In this document: positions 32,977-38,507 of the stretch, piece after piece
How the letters are laid out: each line of letters begins with the position of its first letter
Numbering within the stretch: position 1 is the first letter of the stretch
DNA from: Chitinophaga pinensis
GTDB lineage: Bacteria > Bacteroidota > Bacteroidia > NS11-12g > UBA9320
Assembly (NCBI GenBank): GCA_945878925.1
Contig: CAMDXE010000008.1
Span: forward strand, 1-38,507
DNA length: 38,507 bases
Reading direction: 5' to 3'
Notes under the pieces: generated by a model
Told to the model about the DNA's origin: nothing
The model's input: only the letters and a program-made list of their open reading frames with translations
The model's database searches: none
Program-made: the position numbers and the translations under genes

Positions 32977-35967
32977 ATGACTCGCCAATTTACTTTTTTT
33001 GCCTTCAGTTTATTTTTTCTCATCAATACCCCTCATGCCCAAATAACACATCAAGCCAAGTGGCAACAAACCGTAAATTATAAAATTGATGTAAAACTCG
33101 ACGATGTTCATCATCTCCTTCGCGGCTTCGAGCGTATCGAATACATCAATCATTCGCCGCACACGATCACCGAAATACACATGCATTTGTGGCCCAATGC
33201 TTATAAAAATGATCAAACTGCTTTTGCCAAACAAATGCTCGAAAACAAAGAAACCTCCTTCTATTTTTCAACTGAAGCAGAACGTGGCTATATTGATTCT
33301 TTGAATTTTATGGTGAATGATCAAAAAACGGCCTGGACCTTTGATTCAAATCATCAGGATATTGCAAAAATTACTTTAAATAAGGCCTTAAATCCTGGGG
33401 ACACGTGTTGGATAAGTACTCCATTTTTAGTTAAAATACCGAAGGTATTCTCACGCCTTGGCCACGATGGGCAAACTTATAATATTACGCAATGGTACCC
33501 AAAACCAGCCGTATTCGATGCCAACGGTTGGAACCCAATGCCCTATTTAAATCAAGGTGAATTTTATTCCGAATTTGGGGCCTTCGAAGTAAATGTTTGT
33601 CTACCTAAAAATTACATTATAGCCGCTACTGGCCAATTACAAAACCAAGATGAAATGTTATTTCGTAAAGATAAAGGCATAAATACAGGCATCATCGAAA
33701 ATACATATTGCAAAACGCCTTTCAAAATCGTACAATTTAAACAAGATAATATTCATGACTTTGCTTGGTTTGCTTCCAAAAACTTTGGGCTACTTAGCAG
33801 CTCTATGGTTATTAATAATCAAACGATCGAAGCCTTTGTGTATAGCCAAAAAAGTCAAGACCTAAACTACCGGCATCTCGAGGCCATCAAAATAGCGCTA
33901 AACTATTATTCAACTAATTCGGGGATCTATCCTTATAGCCATGCGTCGGTAGTTAAAAGTGAACTAAAAGCGGGGGGCGGAATGGAATATCCTATGATAA
34001 CCGTATGCGACATTTTGAATCCTGAAGTAATAATTCACGAGGTTGGGCACAATTGGTTTTACGGCATTTTAGGTTCCAACGAACGCCTATATCCTTGGAT
34101 GGACGAATCGATCAACAGCTATTTCGAATCGAAAGCTATGAAACCATTTAAAGTGGACCCTCAAGCCACCAAAAAACAAAAAATTATAGCTAATTCTATC
34201 AGCTTCGGAATGGAAATTTTGGCCATTAATGCCATTCGTTTAAATGGTGCCCAAGCCGTTGGCTTACCATCACAAGATTATACCGATATCAATTATGGTT
34301 TGATGGTTTATGGCAAAGGTTCTTTGATTTTCAAACATCTGTACGCCTATTTGGGTGAAATTACTTTTCAAAAATGTTTTCGAAATTATTTTGATCAATG
34401 GAAGTTCAAACATCCTTTGCCTGGCGATATTCAACAGGTATTTGAAGAAACTTCAGGGAAAAAATTAGACTGGTTCTTTAAAGATTTAATCGAAGCTAAC
34501 AAAAATTTGGATGTAAAACTGAAGTCGGCTAAAACCGATAAAAATGGGTTTGTAACCCTTGAAATTCAAAAAAATGGATATGCCGATATGCCCATTCAAA
34601 TTATGGCCTATTCGGGCAAAGATTCATTATTTAGCATTTGGACTACCGACCAAATTAGCACGTTTGCCACTTCTGAATCGTCCAAAAAAATAACTCATTT
34701 CTTAATCGACCCTCATCATCTAACGCTTGACGTAAACCGCAAAAACGACCATTATTCAACTAAAGGAATCCTCAAGCATTGGCACAAAACAAGTTTTAAG
34801 TTTTTTACCAGACCTGATGTTTCCCCCAATCGCCACCTCTTTTTTCTTCCATTAATAGGCTACAATATTCATAATGGGTTCAGCGCAGGTGCTTTGTTGC
34901 ACAATTGGAGTTTCCCTATACGTAAATTTGAATATGCTATTGCGCCCGTTTGGAGTTTTCGAACACAAACCTTAAATGGCTACGCCAATTTCAATTATAA
35001 AATTACCCCAAAACAACGATTTCAAACCATTGATATTGGCTTAAATAATGCATCGTTTGCCTACATCCCTTTCTCCGAAACTTATACCTATTACCGAACA
35101 AAAGCCAACCTAAATTTTTTGTTCAAACCCAAAGTCATGCGAAGCAGCAATCGCCACTCTCTAAATCTAAGCTACACCCATGTGGCTTCTCAATGGCTAA
35201 AAAAAGCATCCAATTTAGATGAAAATATCATTATTAAATTTCCGTCCTTAACCAAATCTATTGCTTATAGCTATGCTAAGGCAAACTATTTATACGACCA
35301 TAATAGCGCAATAAACCCTTACTCTATAAGTGTTTCAATTGAAGGAGGAGGATATGCCAACGCCCATTCGCCTTATCTTAAACCGGGCGTCCAATTCAAT
35401 TATTTCAAAACGTATCACAAAAAAAACAAAGGACTTTCTATCCGACTATTTGCTGGCACCTTTATATCGAAAGATGGTTTCGACAACGGCCTTTTCATGA
35501 ACCGTTTGGGCGCAAAAAATGGCAAATACGATTACGGCTTCGACGAATCACTCATCGGCCGAGGTGCTCAAACCGGCTTGTGGAGCAGTCAGATTACAAG
35601 CGCCGACGAACACCTAAAACTTAAAGGCGATTTAGGAAATATGTCTAAAGGTTTTTTAGCCCTAAACCTAAGAAGTACTCTTCCTGGAAAAATCCCATTA
35701 CGACCTTATGCCGACTTTTGTTTACTACAAAATAGCCAATTGAAAACAAAGCAATCGGAGCCTCAATACTTAGTTTATTCAGGAGGAATTGCCGTTCATA
35801 TTATCCCACATATCTTTACAATCTACCTTCCATTATTCCAGTCATCGGCAATAGTTAATGCACAAAACCTTCAGAACATAAAATCGTTCGAACAACGAAT
35901 TTGTTTTTCGTTAATCCTCAACGAATTTGAACCACATAGGTTCTTCAAAAAGTTTAGGTTATTTTAA
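32977..35967 (+). CDS. M1 metallopeptidase with probable C-terminal outer-membrane barrel
   Basis: A 996-residue exported protein. Signal peptide ~1-22 (FSLFFLINTPHAQ). The M1 aminopeptidase part (about 25-560) has the substrate-binding GGMEY (334-338), a GAMEN variant, and the zinc site HEVGH (354-358) followed 18 residues later by Glu377 in MDESINSYFE, so the HExxH-x18-E motif is complete. From ~610 the sequence becomes strand-rich with alternating aromatic/hydrophobic pattern (FEYAIAPVWSFRTQTLNGYANFNY..., HSLNLSYTHV..., ISVSIEGGGY) through to a C-terminal FKKFRLF, as for an outer-membrane barrel. The enzyme would thus be held at the outer membrane. No T9SS sorting tail. Confidence 0.85.
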   Translation: MTRQFTFFAFSLFFLINTPHAQITHQAKWQQTVNYKIDVKLDDVHHLLRGFERIEYINHSPHTITEIHMHLWPNAYKNDQTAFAKQMLENKETSFYFSTEAERGYIDSLNFMVNDQKTAWTFDSNHQDIAKITLNKALNPGDTCWISTPFLVKIPKVFSRLGHDGQTYNITQWYPKPAVFDANGWNPMPYLNQGEFYSEFGAFEVNVCLPKNYIIAATGQLQNQDEMLFRKDKGINTGIIENTYCKTPFKIVQFKQDNIHDFAWFASKNFGLLSSSMVINNQTIEAFVYSQKSQDLNYRHLEAIKIALNYYSTNSGIYPYSHASVVKSELKAGGGMEYPMITVCDILNPEVIIHEVGHNWFYGILGSNERLYPWMDESINSYFESKAMKPFKVDPQATKKQKIIANSISFGMEILAINAIRLNGAQAVGLPSQDYTDINYGLMVYGKGSLIFKHLYAYLGEITFQKCFRNYFDQWKFKHPLPGDIQQVFEETSGKKLDWFFKDLIEANKNLDVKLKSAKTDKNGFVTLEIQKNGYADMPIQIMAYSGKDSLFSIWTTDQISTFATSESSKKITHFLIDPHHLTLDVNRKNDHYSTKGILKHWHKTSFKFFTRPDVSPNRHLFFLPLIGYNIHNGFSAGALLHNWSFPIRKFEYAIAPVWSFRTQTLNGYANFNYKITPKQRFQTIDIGLNNASFAYIPFSETYTYYRTKANLNFLFKPKVMRSSNRHSLNLSYTHVASQWLKKASNLDENIIIKFPSLTKSIAYSYAKANYLYDHNSAINPYSISVSIEGGGYANAHSPYLKPGVQFNYFKTYHKKNKGLSIRLFAGTFISKDGFDNGLFMNRLGAKNGKYDYGFDESLIGRGAQTGLWSSQITSADEHLKLKGDLGNMSKGFLALNLRSTLPGKIPLRPYADFCLLQNSQLKTKQSEPQYLVYSGGIAVHIIPHIFTIYLPLFQSSAIVNAQNLQNIKSFEQRICFSLILNEFEPHRFFKKFRLF

Positions 35968-36088
35968 TTTGGTGTCGGGCTAATTCTTACTTTTCAGAAA
36001 ATTTCAGCTTGCATTTTTAAGGGGCTAAGCTCAAAAACTACCAATTTAAATATTATTTTAAAATTTGAGCAGAATACTCCTGTTTTCT

Positions 36089-36120
36089 TTTGACAATTCC
36101 ATCTAAAAACCTTTAATTTG
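36089..36120 (+). promoter_or_regulatory. Promoter of ppiD (-33 TTTG and -7 TTAATTTG)
   Basis: TTTG (36089-36092) and TTAATTTG (36113-36120) are separated by 20 bases, the usual Bacteroidota spacing; the -7 box has one mismatch to TAnnTTTG. The ATG is 20 bases further on. Confidence 0.5.
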
Positions 36121-36140
36121 CGGGCTTTAATAAAAATACA

Positions 36141-38258
36141 ATGGCGATTATTCAACAAATACAACGAAAAACAGGATGTTTATTTTTAGTGATTCTTGGA
36201 TCACTTCTCCTTTTTGTAATATCCGACCTTTTAAAAAGTGACCGAGGTGGCATATTTGGCAGCGAAGGATTAAATGTGGGTGAAATAAAAGGAGAAAAAA
36301 TTGCGTATGAAGATTTCAATACCCGTTTTACCACGATGCTGGCCCAAATGGAACAAAATAATCCAGGCGTAAAAGTAGATGAAACCATCAAATCGCAGTA
36401 TTCGGAACAAACTTGGAATTCGTTTTTGCAAGATAAAATTTTTGCAGTCGAATACGAAAAAATGGGGGTAGCCGTTTCGGGCGAAGAATTGGCCGACATG
36501 ACCATAGGCGATCACCCCGACGAACAAGTTGTAAAAGCATTTACCGCACAAGGCGGTCAGTTTGACAAAAATCGCTTAATCAAATTTTTGCAAGAAGATA
36601 TTGAGGCCGACGAAACAAAAAAAGCATCCTGGATTCAGTTTGAAGAAGGACTGGTACAAAATACCTTAGGTAAAAAATATGCCGCTGTTATTAAAGGCGC
36701 ATGTTATACAACCAAGTTAGAAGCGAAAGCGCAATTTAAGGATAGCCGCTATTCACTAACGGGAAGTTTCGTTGGTGTTCAATATGCAACTATACCCGAT
36801 GCGTCCATCAAAGTAAACGATGCCGAACTTACCAAAGAACTAAATTCTGTTAAAGATAAATACAAGCAAGAAGCATCTCGCGATATCGAATTTGTATCGT
36901 TTAGCATCGAACCTACCTCCGAAGATTCGGCCGCTACTAAAACGTGGGCCTATGAAAATTATGATAAATTAAAAACCAGCAAATACGATTCGGTTTTTGT
37001 TAATATCATGAACAGCGAAAATCCATGGGATGGTTCATTCAAACCTATTGGTTCGTTCGATCAAAGTATCGAAACTCAATTATTTGCCTTGGATAGTGGC
37101 GGAATGATTGGCCCGGTTTACACCAATGGAAAATATTCAATTTATAAAATTTCGGGAACCAAAGCCGATTCGCAATATATTTTTAAAGCAAGCCATATCC
37201 TCATTACATTAGGTGGCAATACCCCAGCCGATTCAATGGCATCTCAACAAAGGGTCAACACTATTATGAGCGATTTGATTTCTAAAAAAGTAACCTTCGA
37301 AAATGCAGCCGTAACCAATGCCGATGGAAGCGGGCAAGCAGGTGGCGATTTAGGATTACTATCCAAATCAAGCACACATGTGAGCAAGCAATTTTACCAA
37401 CGCGCTGCAATGGCGGCCGAGGGGCAATTATTTGTGGTAACCGACGAAACAGGAATACATATTGGAAAAGTTACTTCAGCCAAATCCAATAAATTAATAA
37501 AAGTGGCTGTACTTAGTCAGAGCGTAACAGCAGGACGCAATACCGTGCGCAATGCATCACAAAAAGCCAATACTTTTTTGTCGTTGGCACGCAATGCAAA
37601 AGATTTTGGAAAAGCAGCCGAATCACAAGGCCTTAGCAAAAGAGTGGCTTATGGAATTAAAGAAACCGATATTTCTATTGCAGGTATTAGCGAACCTAAG
37701 CAAATGATACGTTGGGTGTATGACGACAAAACCGCAGAAGGTGCCGTTTCGGATATGATGAGTTTTAATACCAATTACGTTATCGCAAAATGCGTTAAAT
37801 TAAAAAAGGAAGGCTTGCCAACAATCGAAGAAATTCGATCTATACTTGAATTGGCTGTGCGCAATACAAAAAAAGCAAGTCAATTAGAAACGAAGTTTAA
37901 TTCGGCACTTGCCAAATCAAAAAATATGGACCAATTGGCTACCAATGTCAAATCTATTGCCATGCTCATTCCAGAACAACTGTTTATCAACGACAATGTT
38001 CCCGGAGTAGGTTACGATTTAAAAGTATTAGGCACCCTGTTTGGAACCAAAACTGGCGCGTTTTCGAAAGTAATTAAAGGCGATAATGGCGTTTATGTGG
38101 TTTGGGTAAATAATGTGAACAAACCACAAGAACCCGCCAATTTTGACGAACAACAAAAAATGAATACCGACCAATTAAAGACATCGGTTGACGGTGGAGT
38201 TATGGATGCCTTGAGAAAAAAAGCAGCCATTAAAGATTTAAGATACAAGTACTTCTAA
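36141..38258 (+). CDS. ppiD: PpiD-type membrane-anchored peptidyl-prolyl isomerase
   Basis: A 705-residue periplasmic chaperone. Short cytoplasmic N-terminus, one membrane anchor (~13-30, CLFLVILGSLLLFVISDLL), then a SurA-N-like helical chaperone region to ~330 with VGEIKGEKIAYEDFNTRF. A parvulin-type rotamase domain follows (~345-440, FKASHILITLGG...GGDLGLLSKSS), and a second, partly diverged parvulin-like domain and helical tail reach to the end. Length and order match Bacteroidota PpiD. It assists folding of outer-membrane and secreted proteins. The alpha/beta hydrolase begins 18 bases downstream, so they are probably co-transcribed. Confidence 0.92.
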   Translation: MAIIQQIQRKTGCLFLVILGSLLLFVISDLLKSDRGGIFGSEGLNVGEIKGEKIAYEDFNTRFTTMLAQMEQNNPGVKVDETIKSQYSEQTWNSFLQDKIFAVEYEKMGVAVSGEELADMTIGDHPDEQVVKAFTAQGGQFDKNRLIKFLQEDIEADETKKASWIQFEEGLVQNTLGKKYAAVIKGACYTTKLEAKAQFKDSRYSLTGSFVGVQYATIPDASIKVNDAELTKELNSVKDKYKQEASRDIEFVSFSIEPTSEDSAATKTWAYENYDKLKTSKYDSVFVNIMNSENPWDGSFKPIGSFDQSIETQLFALDSGGMIGPVYTNGKYSIYKISGTKADSQYIFKASHILITLGGNTPADSMASQQRVNTIMSDLISKKVTFENAAVTNADGSGQAGGDLGLLSKSSTHVSKQFYQRAAMAAEGQLFVVTDETGIHIGKVTSAKSNKLIKVAVLSQSVTAGRNTVRNASQKANTFLSLARNAKDFGKAAESQGLSKRVAYGIKETDISIAGISEPKQMIRWVYDDKTAEGAVSDMMSFNTNYVIAKCVKLKKEGLPTIEEIRSILELAVRNTKKASQLETKFNSALAKSKNMDQLATNVKSIAMLIPEQLFINDNVPGVGYDLKVLGTLFGTKTGAFSKVIKGDNGVYVVWVNNVNKPQEPANFDEQQKMNTDQLKTSVDGGVMDALRKKAAIKDLRYKYF

Positions 38259-38276
38259 ATAAATACCCGCCATAAG

Positions 38277-38507
38277 GTGAATATTAATTTTAAGGGGCTG
38301 CCCATACACTATGAAATATTTGGTGACGGGCAACCCCTTATTTTTTTACATGGATTTAATGAAAATGGCAAAATTTGGGATTTGATAATTCCAATCCTTT
38401 CGAAACACTACGCATGCATAGTGGTCGATTTACCCGGCTTTGGCCAAAGTCCGTTGCCAGCTAAACTTTCATTAGCCTATATGGCCAATTCGGTACATAG
38501 GCTCATC
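38277..38507 (+). CDS. Alpha/beta hydrolase, cut by the window end
   Basis: The first 77 codons of an alpha/beta-fold hydrolase, running off the window. The start is GTG at 38277; the frame is open from there and no ATG is available near the front. Typical blocks are LPIHYEIFGDGQPLIFLHGF (strand 3 and the oxyanion HGF motif), KIWDLIIPILSKHYACIVVDLPGFGQS (strand 4 and DLPGFGxS loop). The nucleophile elbow GxSxG lies beyond the edge. Substrate not inferable. Confidence 0.8.
   Translation, partial: MNINFKGLPIHYEIFGDGQPLIFLHGFNENGKIWDLIIPILSKHYACIVVDLPGFGQSPLPAKLSLAYMANSVHRLI

Noticed and set aside
1-38507. CRISPR array, insertion sequence or prophage
   Set aside because: No repeat-spacer pattern, transposase, integrase or structural phage gene is visible in the window.

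Overview
The window reads as chromosomal DNA of a Bacteroidota bacterium. The evidence is a type IX secretion (T9SS) sorting tail, a FecA-like receptor with a DUF4249-type lipoprotein and an ECF sigma/FecR pair, an EF-G2-type elongation factor paralog, many start codons preceded by the Bacteroidota -7 box TAnnTTTG, almost no Shine-Dalgarno sequences, and low GC. I cannot fix the order; Chitinophagales, Sphingobacteriales, Cytophagales or Flavobacteriales would all fit.

Layout. 0.2-12.4 kb is mostly minus-strand housekeeping and envelope genes: an acyl-CoA carboxylase carboxyltransferase, YebC, a T9SS cargo protein, a SNF2-family helicase, an outer-membrane barrel-like protein, threonine aldolase (plus strand), a small secreted peptide missed by the ORF track, a PqqB-like metallo-beta-lactamase-fold lipoprotein, and an EF-G2-like factor that overlaps it. 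12.4-15.5 kb is an accessory region. It holds a possible structured RNA upstream of EF-G2, small membrane-protein genes or fragments, and a 1.4-kb islet of whole and broken toxin-antitoxin genes. Two ~113-bp direct repeats bound the islet, and the second contains the terminator of a tRNA-Val(TAC) gene. 15.6-20.9 kb is a cell-surface signalling operon: ECF sigma, a free-standing FecR-N-like small protein, full FecR, FecA-like TonB receptor with an STN domain, and DUF4249-like lipoprotein. 20.9-24.5 kb holds a saccharopine dehydrogenase-family enzyme, an HTH protein and an NAD-dependent epimerase/reductase. 24.9-30.6 kb is a plus-strand run: a CsgG/TolB-like secreted protein, a small secreted protein, three adjacent CTP/CDP-linked membrane lipid enzymes (CDP-alcohol phosphatidyltransferase, CdsA-like, dolichol/phytol kinase-like), an ABC-2 exporter and another small secreted protein. 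30.6-38.5 kb holds ComA-like phosphosulfolactate synthase, a TPR protein, an M1 metallopeptidase fused to a probable outer-membrane barrel, PpiD, and the start of an alpha/beta hydrolase.

The parts most worth follow-up are the repeat-bounded toxin-antitoxin islet at tRNA-Val, the EF-G2 paralog with altered GTPase motifs and its structured upstream region, the doubled anti-sigma N-terminal module, and the compact lipid-enzyme trio. No phage, insertion sequence, CRISPR array or complete transposon was seen.
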